Origin: Persicitalea sp963716085
GTDB taxonomy: Bacteria > Bacteroidota > Bacteroidia > Cytophagales > Spirosomataceae
Reading direction: 5' to 3'
DNA length: 64,000 bases
NCBI GenBank assembly: GCA_963716085.1
Contig: OY970288.1
Location: 4,650,001 to 4,714,000, forward strand
In this document: piece after piece, positions 34,765 to 43,971 of the stretch
How positions within the stretch are numbered: the first letter of the stretch is position 1
Layout of the letters: the number at the start of each line of letters is the position of its first letter
Program-made: the position numbers and the translations under genes
Notes under the pieces: model-generated
What the model saw: only the letters and a program-made list of their open reading frames with translations
Databases searched by the model: none
Told to the model about the DNA's origin: nothing

Positions 34765-35970
34765 ATGCAAAAATCTCTTAACTTCTTACCGCTGCGCCAA
34801 GCTTGGATCGTGCTGGCCTTCGGTTTCCTTTTCCTCTCCTCCTGCGACCGTACCGAAACGCCTACCGAACCCCAAAATCAGTACCTGGTCGGCAGCAGCG
34901 TTGGCCTTGAACTTACCAAAGCACAAATCGCCGAGCAGGTCGTGGGCCTCGGCCTGGGGCCATTGATCGGAGGCATTCTGAAGAACGGCATCAAGGGCTA
35001 CCGCATCACTTACAAAACCAAAAACACCGACGGCCAGGAAATCACGGCTTCCGGGGCGCTGATCGTTCCCGTAAGTACCTCCGAAGTTTCGATGATTAGC
35101 GTGCAGCACGGCACGATCACCAACGACGAGCAGGCTCCCTCCAATTTCAAGGATGGCGCCGATGCTTCGCTCAATTCGCTGTTCAGTGCGCTGGGCTACA
35201 TCATTGCTGCCCCCGATTACATCGGTTACGGCGCTTCCAAAGACCTGCCCCACCCTTACGAACACCGCGCCAGTCTGGCGTCGGCGTCGCTGGATATGCT
35301 GCGGGCTTCCAGGGAGTTTTTGAAAGAGCAGAACGAAGTAAAGTGGAACAACAAGCTTTACATCGCGGGCTATTCGGAAGGAGGCTTTGCCTCCATGTCT
35401 TTACAAAAAATGATCGAGGAGGAAGTCCCAACGGAATTCGACCTACGGGCATCGAGCCTGGGCGCGGGAGCCTACGACAAGACCGCCTTCATGAAGCATT
35501 TGATCAATAACAAAACCCACGGTATTCCAGGCTTTAATCGTTCTTACCTCTGGGTAACGCTCACCTATGACCGTGTTTATGGACTCAATCGTCCCAAGTC
35601 GGCTTACTTCAAAGAGCCCTGGGCCAGCGAAATTGGCAAAAAGGGGCTGGATGTCAATATTGATGCATCGTTCAATACGATTTTTACGGATGCATTTATC
35701 AAAGGCGTCAACGATGGCACTGACAAGGGCTTTCTCGACGCCGTGGCGGATAACAATGTCTACGACTGGAAACCCAGAACACCTACCCAACTCTACCACG
35801 GCGACGCCGACCAACTGGTTTTTTACTTCAATTCCAAAAATGCCTTCGACGCCATGCGCAAGCGTGGGGCCACCAATGTAAATCTGACGACGATCAAGGG
35901 CGGCGATCACGGCAGTTCCATTCAGGATTATTTACTGGGAACATTGACGTTTTTCTCCTTCACGCTCTAA
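34765..35970 (+). CDS. Lipase-like alpha/beta hydrolase, lipoprotein
   Basis: From the ATG at 34765 the product has 401 aa with a lipoprotein signal (C27, FLFLSSC); the frame is open upstream to 34687 but would overlap the previous gene and lack a signal. The body is an alpha/beta hydrolase with YIIAAPDYIGYGASKDLPHPYEH, the elbow GYSEGGFASMSL and LYHGDADQLVFYFNSKNAFDAM with the likely acid and, later, HG as the His. It resembles secretory lipase/feruloyl-esterase-type envelope hydrolases. It ends in a strong terminator. Confidence 0.85.
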   Translation: MQKSLNFLPLRQAWIVLAFGFLFLSSCDRTETPTEPQNQYLVGSSVGLELTKAQIAEQVVGLGLGPLIGGILKNGIKGYRITYKTKNTDGQEITASGALIVPVSTSEVSMISVQHGTITNDEQAPSNFKDGADASLNSLFSALGYIIAAPDYIGYGASKDLPHPYEHRASLASASLDMLRASREFLKEQNEVKWNNKLYIAGYSEGGFASMSLQKMIEEEVPTEFDLRASSLGAGAYDKTAFMKHLINNKTHGIPGFNRSYLWVTLTYDRVYGLNRPKSAYFKEPWASEIGKKGLDVNIDASFNTIFTDAFIKGVNDGTDKGFLDAVADNNVYDWKPRTPTQLYHGDADQLVFYFNSKNAFDAMRKRGATNVNLTTIKGGDHGSSIQDYLLGTLTFFSFTL

Positions 35971-35992
35971 TCCGAGAATATTTGCTTACTTT

Positions 35993-36034
35993 TCACCCTG
36001 TCTTTTTTTCCTCTTTGGACAAAAGACAGGGTGA
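35993..36034 (+). terminator. Terminator after lipase-like gene
   Basis: TCACCCTGTCTTTT pairs with AAAAGACAGGGTGA and is followed by TTTTTT. It lies 23 bp after the stop codon. Confidence 0.85.
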
Positions 36035-36101
36035 TTTTTTCGTTATTGGATAAACAGTATTAGCATCGTAAGTTATTAGAAGTGAGTAAATTGAATAAAG
36101 A

Positions 36102-37073
36102 ATGTTAGGGTTTTTATTAGGTTTCGTTCTGTTGCAGGCCAAGCCCGGCGGCATCGAGAAGGGGGCCGAAAAACTAAGCCGTGGACTGCCACGCGAGGTG
36201 CGCCAGTTTCTGGATTTTGAGCTATTCAGCATCAAGACCTACGAAATAACTGTCTTCGATGTACTACTGGTTATCCTGTTGATCACGGTGGGCCGTTTGT
36301 TGGTATGGGGCATCTCGACGGTCTTGCGCCGGGGATTCTTCCGCCGCAAGCAGGTAGATAAGGGGCGGCAGGAAGCGGTCATCCAGCTCATTAAGTATTT
36401 CATCTACGTCGTCGTCTTCATCCTATCGCTCCAGGTGACGGGCATGGAGCTGTCCTTTCTGCTGGCAGGTTCGGCGGCACTTTTGGTAGGCATTGGCCTG
36501 GGTTTGCAGCAGACATTCAACGACCTCGTTTCCGGCCTTATACTTCTCTTCGAGGGCAGCATCAACATCGGCGACATTGTCGAGCTGGACAATGGCCTGG
36601 TCGGGCGCGTGTCGGAAGTAGGGCTGCGAACCTCCAAGGTCGAGACCCGCGATGCCATCGGCATCATCGTACCGAACTCCAAGTTCATCAATAACAACAT
36701 CATCAACTGGTCGCACAACCGATCTCTGACGCGCTTCATCATTACGGTCGGAGTGGCTTACCGCTGCGACCCCCGACAGGTGGAAGCCGTGCTACTTGAT
36801 TCCGTCAAGGAACATTCCGAAATCGCCAAAAATCCTTCTCCTACGGTACGCGTCAAGGATTTCGGCAACTCCGGAGTAATTTATGAATTGCTCTTCTGGA
36901 CGTACAGCGCCTGGCGAATCGAGTACATCAAGAGCGAAGTACGCTTTGTGATTTTTGAAAACTTCCGAAAAGAAGGGATCGAAATTCCGTTCAACCAGTA
37001 CGATTTAAACCTAAAACAGGGGTGGGATGGCTTCGCGGATAAATTGAAAGGCGGTGGGGGCGTAGAGGAGTGA
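36102..37073 (+). CDS. MscS-type mechanosensitive channel
   Basis: The 323-residue protein has membrane helices near residues 45-75, 90-125 and the pore helix (LAGSAALLVGIGLGLQQTFNDLVSGLILLFEGSINIGD), the signature of MscS channels. The cytoplasmic beta domain follows (VGRVSEVGLRTSKVETRDAIGIIVPNSKFINNNIINWSHN). It opens under membrane tension during osmotic downshock. It is a single gene, 115 bp before cysM. Confidence 0.92.
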   Translation: MLGFLLGFVLLQAKPGGIEKGAEKLSRGLPREVRQFLDFELFSIKTYEITVFDVLLVILLITVGRLLVWGISTVLRRGFFRRKQVDKGRQEAVIQLIKYFIYVVVFILSLQVTGMELSFLLAGSAALLVGIGLGLQQTFNDLVSGLILLFEGSINIGDIVELDNGLVGRVSEVGLRTSKVETRDAIGIIVPNSKFINNNIINWSHNRSLTRFIITVGVAYRCDPRQVEAVLLDSVKEHSEIAKNPSPTVRVKDFGNSGVIYELLFWTYSAWRIEYIKSEVRFVIFENFRKEGIEIPFNQYDLNLKQGWDGFADKLKGGGGVEE

Positions 37074-37188
37074 GGGCCGTGGGGGCGTTCTTTCGCTTCC
37101 GAAATCCTTTTGAAACAAGCAGACGCCCCCACGCTCAACACGCCGACACCGTCCCCACGCTAATTCAAACCCACAAATTAACCATACA

Positions 37189-38061
37189 ATGTCCTCCATT
37201 CTCGACCTCGTCGGTAATACGCCGCTTGTTGAACTTAAACGCATCAATCCTAATCCCAAGGTCAAGCTCTACGGTAAGTTAGAGGGCAACAATCCTGGCA
37301 GCAGTGTCAAAGATCGTGCGGCATTCAGTATGATCAAGGGGGCGTTGGATCGGGGTGAAATCGACAAAAATACCCGGCTCATAGAAGCTACCAGTGGCAA
37401 TACGGGCATTGCGCTGGCCATGATCGCCAGTACTTATGGGATCGACATCGAACTGGTGATGCCCGAAAAATCCACCCGCGAGCGGGTGCTGGCCATGGAA
37501 GCTTTCGGGGCCAAAGTCACCCTGACCGACGGCATTGAGAGCGCCCGTGATTACGCCGAAACTAAATCAAAGGAACCGGGTTACTTTATGCTCAACCAGT
37601 TCGCCAATCCCGACAACTGGAAGGCGCATTACCGCACGACCGGGCCGGAAGTGTGGCGCGACACGCAGCAGAAAGTCACGCATTTCGTGTCGTCGATGGG
37701 AACCACGGGCACCATCATGGGTACCTCGCGCTACCTCAAGGAGCAGAATCCTGACATTCAGATCGTGGGTTGCCAGCCGACCGACGGCGCGAGTATCCCC
37801 GGCATTCGTAAATGGCCGCAGGAATATTTGCCAAAAATATTTGAACCTAAGCGCGTGGATCGCGTCATCGAAATTTCGGTCGAAAACGCGACCGAGATGG
37901 CGCGCCGCCTGGCGCGGGAAGAAGGCGTGTTCGCCGGAATGAGCAGTGGCGGGGCGGCTTGGGCCGCTGTGCAACTGGCTCAGGAATTGGAATCTGGCGT
38001 GATCGTGACGATCGTATGCGACCGGGGCGACCGCTATTTGTCGAGTGATTTGTTTGCGTGA
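37189..38061 (+). CDS. cysM: Cysteine synthase B
   Basis: The 290-residue PLP enzyme starts SSILDLVGNTPLVELKRIN and carries the Schiff-base Lys K41 in NNPGSSVKDRAA, the substrate loop S69-G-N-T-G (EATSGNTGIALA) and the phosphate loop SSMGTTGTIMGTSR. It makes L-cysteine from O-acetylserine and sulfide or thiosulfate. The length is slightly shorter than CysK proteins and matches CysM. The neighbour SulP transporter could supply sulfate, but no operon is evident. Confidence 0.93.
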   Translation: MSSILDLVGNTPLVELKRINPNPKVKLYGKLEGNNPGSSVKDRAAFSMIKGALDRGEIDKNTRLIEATSGNTGIALAMIASTYGIDIELVMPEKSTRERVLAMEAFGAKVTLTDGIESARDYAETKSKEPGYFMLNQFANPDNWKAHYRTTGPEVWRDTQQKVTHFVSSMGTTGTIMGTSRYLKEQNPDIQIVGCQPTDGASIPGIRKWPQEYLPKIFEPKRVDRVIEISVENATEMARRLAREEGVFAGMSSGGAAWAAVQLAQELESGVIVTIVCDRGDRYLSSDLFA

Positions 38062-38074
38062 AAGCGCCGTTTTT

Positions 38075-38515
38075 TTACCTCTGAGGGATCTCGGTGGGCA
38101 GCCCCTGAGCCTGGAAGAATGAATAGAGGAGTTGGTCAGCGGTGATGAAGACATTGACCTGCCCGACCAGGGTAAGGGAAGTTGAAAACTGGATGCCGTC
38201 GAGGGTTCTAAGACCCTGTATCCCGTACTTCGAGATTAGAAGTTTTGCTTGCTCGATAATCGTTTCGTCGGCCGGGATGAAAGTATATTTCTCGTAGTCA
38301 GCTTCAAACAAAGCGAGAGTAGTCACTGCTTCAGATTCAGGTATTTCCTTAATGCGTACCTTTTTCCAGAAGGTAGAAGCAAACTCTACTTTAGAGATTT
38401 CTGCAAGGGAAATTTTGGCAACATCTGTAGAATAGATCAAGTGATCCAGTTCTCTGGTGCCATTTTCTTCATAGTAAAGCTTGACCAAAGAAGAGGTGTC
38501 CAGAAATACATTCAT
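38075..38515 (-). CDS. vapC: PIN-domain toxin (VapC-type)
   Basis: A 146-residue protein beginning MNVFLDTSSLVKLYYEE, with the first metal-binding Asp D6, and further acid residues in ISLAEISKVEFAS, FIPADETIIEQAKLL and LDGIQFSTSL. This is the layout of a PIN-domain ribonuclease. The start overlaps the upstream gene by 4 bp, as in toxin-antitoxin operons. The likely action is cleavage of RNA. Confidence 0.85.
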   Translation of the reverse strand: MNVFLDTSSLVKLYYEENGTRELDHLIYSTDVAKISLAEISKVEFASTFWKKVRIKEIPESEAVTTLALFEADYEKYTFIPADETIIEQAKLLISKYGIQGLRTLDGIQFSTSLTLVGQVNVFITADQLLYSFFQAQGLPTEIPQR

Positions 38516-38790
38516 AGTCCGTCCCCCCTTCTTTCTTCTATCACCGCGTCACTCAGTGATGTTTTGATGTCTTTGAGGATTTCGCGGCTTTTAGCAAAAT
38601 TGAAGTCCTCGAACCTGAGCCTTTTTTCCGGTTTCGTTTCCTTATTTTCATCTTCTCTCCCCTTAATAACCTCTTTTACCTCCACATCCTCTAAAAATGT
38701 GACAGTCACCTCAACCGGTTTTTCCGATACGACTTCCTTGTCGAACTTCACGCAACCGTTGTGATAAGTGCCCACCAATGAGATTTTCAT
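38512..38790 (-). CDS. Probable antitoxin of the PIN-domain pair
   Basis: The 92-residue product (MKISLVGTYHNGCVKFDKEVVSEKPVEVTVTFLED...) overlaps the PIN gene by 4 bp, which is the usual place of the antitoxin. It is charged and has no recognisable AbrB, RHH or Phd/YefM DNA-binding domain, although the C-terminal half (NFAKSREILKDIKTSLSDAVIEERR) looks helical and could be the toxin-binding tail. The assignment rests on position. A -7 box lies 48 bp upstream (38838..38845). Confidence 0.7.
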   Translation of the reverse strand: MKISLVGTYHNGCVKFDKEVVSEKPVEVTVTFLEDVEVKEVIKGREDENKETKPEKRLRFEDFNFAKSREILKDIKTSLSDAVIEERRGDGL

Positions 38791-38837
38791 ACTGTGCTCA
38801 GTGTTTGGTAAAAAATTGCTTGCAAAAAAACAGTCTC

Positions 38838-38845
38838 CAAAGATA
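38838..38845 (-). promoter_or_regulatory. -7 box of PIN-toxin operon
   Basis: TATCTTTG on the minus strand, 48 bp before the antitoxin ATG. No TTG at the expected distance. Confidence 0.45.
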
Positions 38846-38868
38846 CGAAAATAACGCGCACGAAATGG

Positions 38869-41073
38869 CTACTTGATTAACCGCATCAGCTTCTGCGAAA
38901 AGGCGATCAACTGCTCAAACTCGCGCCGCTTGGCTTTCTTCAATTCGTCGTTGAAGATGATGATCGACTCGCCGTTGCTTTCCAGGTGCTGAATGCTGCT
39001 GGCTTCGATGAGGCGTTCCAGGTCGGGATTCATGAACTTATCCATCGCGTGGGTATCCTCGACTTTCACCACGAATTTATTGGAAAAATTCTCGTAGTGA
39101 ATGTAGTCGATGTCCTTGCGTAGCGAGGGGTCGATGAGCTTGTCTACCAAATCCTTGCGCTCGATGGTGAAGCGTGGAATGCCGTCGGGGAATTTGATGA
39201 GGTCGATGGTGGTCGTGAACTCCTGGTAGGACTCAAATGCCCCGACTTCAAACTGCACATCGGAGATTTCCCATTCCAGATCGCGCGTTCGGCCCGAGAT
39301 GCGGTTGTATTTGGCATCGACGGGCCGACTTCTAAAGAAATAAAACGTTTCCAGATAATCCAAATCCTCCTTCGGCTCGGGCTGAAACTCATAGTCGTTT
39401 TCGATAGCCATTGCTTTCAGGCGCAACTGCCGGGGCGTCAGTTCTTCTTCGATATCTTTCAAGAGTTTCAGCGCAAGCTTGTTTTTAGAGGTGGAGATGT
39501 AATCGCTGAGCCCCGAAAACGTGACCTTGCCCTCGGTGGCCACGTGCAGGCGCTGGAAGTCATAGAGGTGTTCCATAATCGAGAGGTCGATGAGGCGCGC
39601 CCGCCCGGTGTTGACATTCACCTTGGCACCAGCAGGTATTTTTTCCAACAGGTTGGTCAGTCGAATGGTCGTCAGAAAATTGGCGATGCCGTCGAGCGTT
39701 AGTTCGTAGGTGCCATCCTTTTGTAGTTTCAGGGTAAATTTTGATCTAAAAATCAGCCGGAAAAATTGCGGGATGGTCACTTTGGCAATCAAGATGTGGG
39801 CGATCAAAATCACAACCAAGCCGCTAAAAACGCCGATGAGCAGATTGGTCATCAAGGTAATGACCAGCGTCGCTACGAAGAAGACCAACTGCTCGAACCC
39901 TTGTTCATATACGAGACGGAAAACCTGGGGCGAAGCCAGCCGAAAACCGATGAATACCAACAGAGCCGCCAAGGCCGCCAGCGGTATTTTCTGGATCACG
40001 GGTGCGAGGATGAAAACAAAAATCAAAATCAGCGCACCGTGGTAGAAATTAGACCATTTGGTTTTGGCGTGGTTCTGGATATTGACCGTGCTGCGCACTA
40101 TGACCGTAATGATCGGCAGGCCACCGATCAACCCGCACAGCATTGTGCTGAGCCCCACACCGACGAGGTCCCTGTTCAAATCCGTCTTTCGCTTATAAGG
40201 ATCGAGCTTGTCGATGGCCTTGCAGGCGGCCAGCGACTCGATGCTGGCGATCATGGTGATAGAAATGACCGAAGTCCAGAAAGGCCAGTCACCGATGCGC
40301 GAGAAGTTGGGGAAAGCGATGGCATTGAGGGGGTTGTTCGGAACAGAAACCAATAGATGCGGCCCGACAAGGTGCTCTTTTCCCAAAAGCTCCACCGCGT
40401 GGGTGTCAAAAAAATTGAAAGCATATACGAAAGGGATCGACGCCAACAGCACCCACATCGGGGCGGGCAGGAGCTTGAAAAACCGCTGCCGGGTGCGGGA
40501 ATGAACGATCATAATAGTCAGGCTGACAACCGAGATGATAGCCACGAACGGATTCACTTCGGGCATTTGGTCGATGACGTCTCCGAAAATCTGAAACACT
40601 TTGGTAGAAAATGTTTCGGTACCCAGCGCAACGTGGATTTGCTTGGCAATGATGATGACGCCAATCGCCGCTAGAATCCCGCGAATGACCGTGGAGTGGA
40701 ACACCTCGGCCAGGCGTCCCAGCTTCAGCAAGCCCAGTAGCACCTGTAGTCCCCCTGCCACCACAATGGCAGCGAAAATGTAGTTCAGTGTCTGCCCGCT
40801 CCCGTCGTTCAGCGCAACGGCCGAACCCAGAATCACGGCGATCAACCCCGCCGTGGGACCATTGATAGCCACGTGGCTGCCTCGAAAGAAAGTGGTGACG
40901 ATGCCCCCGATGATGGCGGCAAACAGGCCCGCCATCGGCGGGGCCTCGGAGGCGATGGCAATGCCAAGGCCGAGCGGCAGGGCAACGAGGGAAACACTTA
41001 CGGCGGCCAGCAGATCGCTCTGCCAGTTTTCTTTCAGACCTGCCAACCCGGTCCTGGGCAAAGTTTGCATCAT
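38869..41073 (-). CDS. SulP family anion transporter with STAS-like and extra C-terminal domain
   Basis: A 734-residue protein. The first about 420 residues are the SulP membrane domain (DLLAAVSVSLVALPLGLGIAIASEAPPMAGLFAAIIGGIV; AINGPTAGLIAVIL; MLCGLIGGLPIITVIVRSTVN). A STAS-like domain follows (about 455-545), then an extension of about 170 residues (from about 560: EPKEDLDYLETFYFFRSRPVDAKYN ... FEQLIAFSQKLMRLIK) not found in ordinary SulP proteins. It probably carries sulfate, bicarbonate or another anion. No carbonic anhydrase gene is next to it. Confidence 0.9.
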   Translation of the reverse strand: MMQTLPRTGLAGLKENWQSDLLAAVSVSLVALPLGLGIAIASEAPPMAGLFAAIIGGIVTTFFRGSHVAINGPTAGLIAVILGSAVALNDGSGQTLNYIFAAIVVAGGLQVLLGLLKLGRLAEVFHSTVIRGILAAIGVIIIAKQIHVALGTETFSTKVFQIFGDVIDQMPEVNPFVAIISVVSLTIMIVHSRTRQRFFKLLPAPMWVLLASIPFVYAFNFFDTHAVELLGKEHLVGPHLLVSVPNNPLNAIAFPNFSRIGDWPFWTSVISITMIASIESLAACKAIDKLDPYKRKTDLNRDLVGVGLSTMLCGLIGGLPIITVIVRSTVNIQNHAKTKWSNFYHGALILIFVFILAPVIQKIPLAALAALLVFIGFRLASPQVFRLVYEQGFEQLVFFVATLVITLMTNLLIGVFSGLVVILIAHILIAKVTIPQFFRLIFRSKFTLKLQKDGTYELTLDGIANFLTTIRLTNLLEKIPAGAKVNVNTGRARLIDLSIMEHLYDFQRLHVATEGKVTFSGLSDYISTSKNKLALKLLKDIEEELTPRQLRLKAMAIENDYEFQPEPKEDLDYLETFYFFRSRPVDAKYNRISGRTRDLEWEISDVQFEVGAFESYQEFTTTIDLIKFPDGIPRFTIERKDLVDKLIDPSLRKDIDYIHYENFSNKFVVKVEDTHAMDKFMNPDLERLIEASSIQHLESNGESIIIFNDELKKAKRREFEQLIAFSQKLMRLIK

Positions 41074-41138
41074 CTACCCACAACGTTTTGGAGGGACATA
41101 AGTTCGGGCAGTTTTTGCCGCTTCTACCCTATACGCCA

Positions 41139-42383
41139 TCACTCCATCACCAGCTTATCAATAAGCCCATTGAACTCTGCCACGAACTCCTCGTAGTACT
41201 TTCCCGTGCCGGGGCCGGAGAAGCCGGTGTGGATGTTGCGGACGTTGTGTTTTTTGTCCAGAAGAATGGTCGTTGGGAATGACATGACATGATTCAACAT
41301 GGGAAGTGACGTAGCCGCCGAGTCCTTGTCGCTGAGTCCGGCGAGTAGGATGGGGTAATAGACGTCGTAACGCTGCGCCATCTTTCGCAGTTTGGGGGCG
41401 GAGTCTTCCAGTTTGTCCGAGCGCTCGAAAGCCAGGCCGACGATCTCGACGCCACGGTCACGGTTTTTCTTGTACCAGGGAGCCAGGAAGCGCGTTTCGT
41501 CCATGCAGTTGGGACACCATGAACCCATGATTTGCACGACTACGACTTTGTCTTTAAAAGCCGGATCTTCCAGCGAAACCATATTGCCATCAGCGTTGGG
41601 GAATTTGAAATCAAAGGAATCGTAGCCCGGTTTGAGGTAGGTCAGGGTGTTGGCATCGGGTAGCTCGGCATTAGCGTCGGGACGGGCCGTCCAGGTTTCG
41701 TAACTCGTCAGTCCGTAAAAGGCCTCACCGCTCAGGGTGCCGTCGGCTTGCAGGGCGGCGGTAAAGAGGAACACATGTGATCCGTCGAAGCAGGACAAGT
41801 AAAGGCTGTCGCCCCTGACGTTTCCCGCCAGGTAGCGGTAGTCGCCCGTGGGCGTGAGGAAGGTACCCGTTAGTTCCGAACCCTTTTGCTCGAATATTCC
41901 CACGGCTTCGTACAAATCCGCGCCTTCCGCGTCGCGAAACGTGACGGCCCACTTCCCCCCTACCGACTCGCCACTTTCGATAATCCCCGGCTCGAAAAAA
42001 CGATAATCCTCGCCGTAAACCGCCTCGAAAGGAAGTTCGCCCGCTACCTGACCCGGTCGGCTCTCGCGCCAAACGCCCGTCAGGCGATCTTCACCTATCT
42101 TACCGATCAATTCGGAATCGTAAAGTTCCATCGGGATGTGGAGCGAGTCCCCTTCGACGTAAGCCGTGTCCATCTTGAAGCGCTCGCTACCATTCAGGGC
42201 GTAGGCGGAGTAGGTTTTACCGTCGGAGTTGGTCTCAATTTCAAGCAGGAAAGGCAGCGTGTGGCCATCGCGGACGAGCGTTGCCCGCCAGGTACCGTTC
42301 TTTACCGTAGAAGTTGCGGGTGTGTCGCAACCGGTCAATGACAGGCTAATCAACGCAATGATCCAAAGCGGTAATCTCTTCAT
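41139..42383 (-). CDS. TlpA-like thiol-disulfide oxidoreductase, lipoprotein
   Basis: The ATG at 42383 gives 414 aa with a lipoprotein signal (C19, LSLTGC). The N-terminal half (about 25-260) is a beta-rich domain without a known name; the C-terminal part is a thioredoxin-like AhpC/TSA-type fold with the redox motif W-C-P-N-C (VVVQIMGSWCPNCMDETRF) and cis-Pro region. It likely reduces or exchanges disulfides in periplasmic proteins. It is divergent from rsmH. Confidence 0.88.
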   Translation of the reverse strand: MKRLPLWIIALISLSLTGCDTPATSTVKNGTWRATLVRDGHTLPFLLEIETNSDGKTYSAYALNGSERFKMDTAYVEGDSLHIPMELYDSELIGKIGEDRLTGVWRESRPGQVAGELPFEAVYGEDYRFFEPGIIESGESVGGKWAVTFRDAEGADLYEAVGIFEQKGSELTGTFLTPTGDYRYLAGNVRGDSLYLSCFDGSHVFLFTAALQADGTLSGEAFYGLTSYETWTARPDANAELPDANTLTYLKPGYDSFDFKFPNADGNMVSLEDPAFKDKVVVVQIMGSWCPNCMDETRFLAPWYKKNRDRGVEIVGLAFERSDKLEDSAPKLRKMAQRYDVYYPILLAGLSDKDSAATSLPMLNHVMSFPTTILLDKKHNVRNIHTGFSGPGTGKYYEEFVAEFNGLIDKLVME

Positions 42384-42466
42384 TTGCAATTTGTTGATAA
42401 AAAAAAGGAGGGTAATCAAAAAAATTAAATCCGGGCAGAAGGGCTGACCTTCCCCCGGAAAATTAT

Positions 42467-42474
42467 TAAGTTTG
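42467..42474 (+). promoter_or_regulatory. -7 box of rsmH
   Basis: TAAGTTTG, 50 bp before the rsmH ATG, fits the TAnnTTTG pattern. No good -33 TTG is seen upstream. Confidence 0.4.
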
Positions 42475-42524
42475 TAACGGACTCGCCGCAAAATAAAGTT
42501 CCGGGTTCGACCGCACGCTAACCC

Positions 42525-43463
42525 ATGAATTCAGAAACCGCTATCTCGACCCCCTATCATGCGCCCGTAATGCTCGCCGAATGCCTGGAAGGCCTGGCTA
42601 TCCGGCCCGAGGGCACCTACGTGGACGTGACCTTTGGCGGTGGCGGACACGCACGGGCTATTCTGGACAGGTTGACGACGGGGAAACTCTTCGCCTTCGA
42701 CCAGGATGCCGACGCTGCGGCCAACGCCAGCGCGCTGAAGAGTGACCCGCGTTTCACGTTCATCGCCGCCAACTTCCGGCACCTGACGCGTTATTTAAAA
42801 TTATACAAAGCGGGCAAAGTAGACGGCATTCTGGCTGACCTGGGCGTTTCGTCGCACCAATTCGATACCGCCGAGCGTGGCTTCTCGACGCGCTTCCAGG
42901 CGCAGCTCGATATGCGCATGAATCAGCAAGGCGAACGCAACGCCCGTCAGATCCTGAACGAGTACAGCGCGGCGGAGTTGCAGTCGGTGCTGGGGCGCTA
43001 CGGCGAGGTGCATAACGCCCGCACGGTGGCCGAAGCCATCGTCGCCGTCCGCCATAATTCCCCGATCGATACCGTCGACGACCTGAAAGCCGTGGCCCAG
43101 CGCTACGCTCCACGCCACCGCGAGAACAAATACTTCGCCCAAATTTTCCAGGCGCTACGCATCGAGGTAAACGAGGAAATGGCCGTGCTGGAAGAATTCC
43201 TGCCCCAAGTGCCCGACGTGCTGGCCCCCGGCGGGCGGCTGGTGGTAATGTCGTACCACTCGCTGGAAGACCGCCCGGTCAAGAATTTTATCAACAAAGG
43301 AAAACTGGAAGGCGAGGTGGAGAAGGACTTCTATGGCAACGAAGTCAAACCGCTCAAAGCCATCACGCGAAAACCCACCGAAGCCACCGCCGAAGAAATA
43401 GCCCGCAACCCCAGGGCCAGGAGTGCGAAGTTGCGGGTAGCGGAATTAATTTTGAATGAGTGA
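42525..43463 (+). CDS. rsmH: 16S rRNA (cytosine1402-N4) methyltransferase
   Basis: The 312-residue product starts YHAPVMLAECLEGLAIRPEGTYVDVTFGGGGHARAIL, the S-adenosylmethionine-binding start of RsmH/MraW, and has GILADLGVSSHQFDTAERGFS and RYAPRHRENKYFAQIFQALRIEVNEEM, VMSYHSLEDRPVKNF. It adds a methyl group to 16S rRNA C1402. It is the first gene of a short dcw segment (rsmH, ftsL, ftsI). mraZ, normally upstream, is absent; the gene before is tlpA-like on the other strand. Confidence 0.95.
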   Translation: MNSETAISTPYHAPVMLAECLEGLAIRPEGTYVDVTFGGGGHARAILDRLTTGKLFAFDQDADAAANASALKSDPRFTFIAANFRHLTRYLKLYKAGKVDGILADLGVSSHQFDTAERGFSTRFQAQLDMRMNQQGERNARQILNEYSAAELQSVLGRYGEVHNARTVAEAIVAVRHNSPIDTVDDLKAVAQRYAPRHRENKYFAQIFQALRIEVNEEMAVLEEFLPQVPDVLAPGGRLVVMSYHSLEDRPVKNFINKGKLEGEVEKDFYGNEVKPLKAITRKPTEATAEEIARNPRARSAKLRVAELILNE

Positions 43464-43532
43464 ATGATAGAATGATAGAATAGGCACTTCCCTTTTATTC
43501 TATCATTCACTCATTCACTCATTCTATCATTA
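43454..43532. repeat. Inverted repeat between rsmH and ftsL
   Basis: GAATGATAGAATGATAGAATA and its near complement TATTCTATCATTCACTCATTC give a long imperfect hairpin, starting inside the last rsmH codons. The arms are themselves repeats of GAATGA(T/G). It could stabilise or attenuate the message. Confidence 0.6.
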
Positions 43533-43541
43533 AAAATTAGG

Positions 43542-43943
43542 ATGAACAAACGCCGTACCCCACCTCCTCCGCCCCCTAGGCCGAAGCGTAAGTTTTCGCT
43601 TTTCAATTGGCTGAATCGGTTCTTACCGCTGGAGAAAATCTTTGGTGAGAAAGATGAGCGTCATCAGGACCGGGTGCCGATCCAGTATTTCTATTATTTC
43701 TTGTGGGTGGTGTTTCTGTTGGTGGCTTACGAGCGGGTGGTGTACCAGTCGGAACAGCACGTGCGCAAAAGCATCCGCCTGAAAAAGGAAGTGGAAGACC
43801 TTCGCGCCCAGTATACGGTCATCAAGGCCGAGTACATGAAAAGTGGCAAACAGTCGGAAATAGTCGAGCGCGTGAAGTCGATGGGTTTGGAAGAAAACCT
43901 AACCCCACCGAAGAAAATCGTTTCGCCCTCGAACGAAAGGTAG
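43542..43943 (+). CDS. ftsL: FtsL-like cell division protein
   Basis: The 133-residue protein has a proline- and lysine-rich cytoplasmic start (MNKRRTPPPPPPRPKRK), a single helix near residues 50-68 (FYYFLWVVFLLVAYERVVY) and a coiled-coil-like periplasmic part (KKEVEDLRAQYTVIKAEYMKSGKQSEIVERVKSMGLEE), the plan of FtsL. It lies between rsmH and the PBP gene as in the dcw cluster. It stabilises the division complex with FtsB and FtsQ. Confidence 0.85.
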   Translation: MNKRRTPPPPPPRPKRKFSLFNWLNRFLPLEKIFGEKDERHQDRVPIQYFYYFLWVVFLLVAYERVVYQSEQHVRKSIRLKKEVEDLRAQYTVIKAEYMKSGKQSEIVERVKSMGLEENLTPPKKIVSPSNER

Positions 43944-43971
43944 GGGGAGGCACAAAGCGGTGCGGCGTTCC

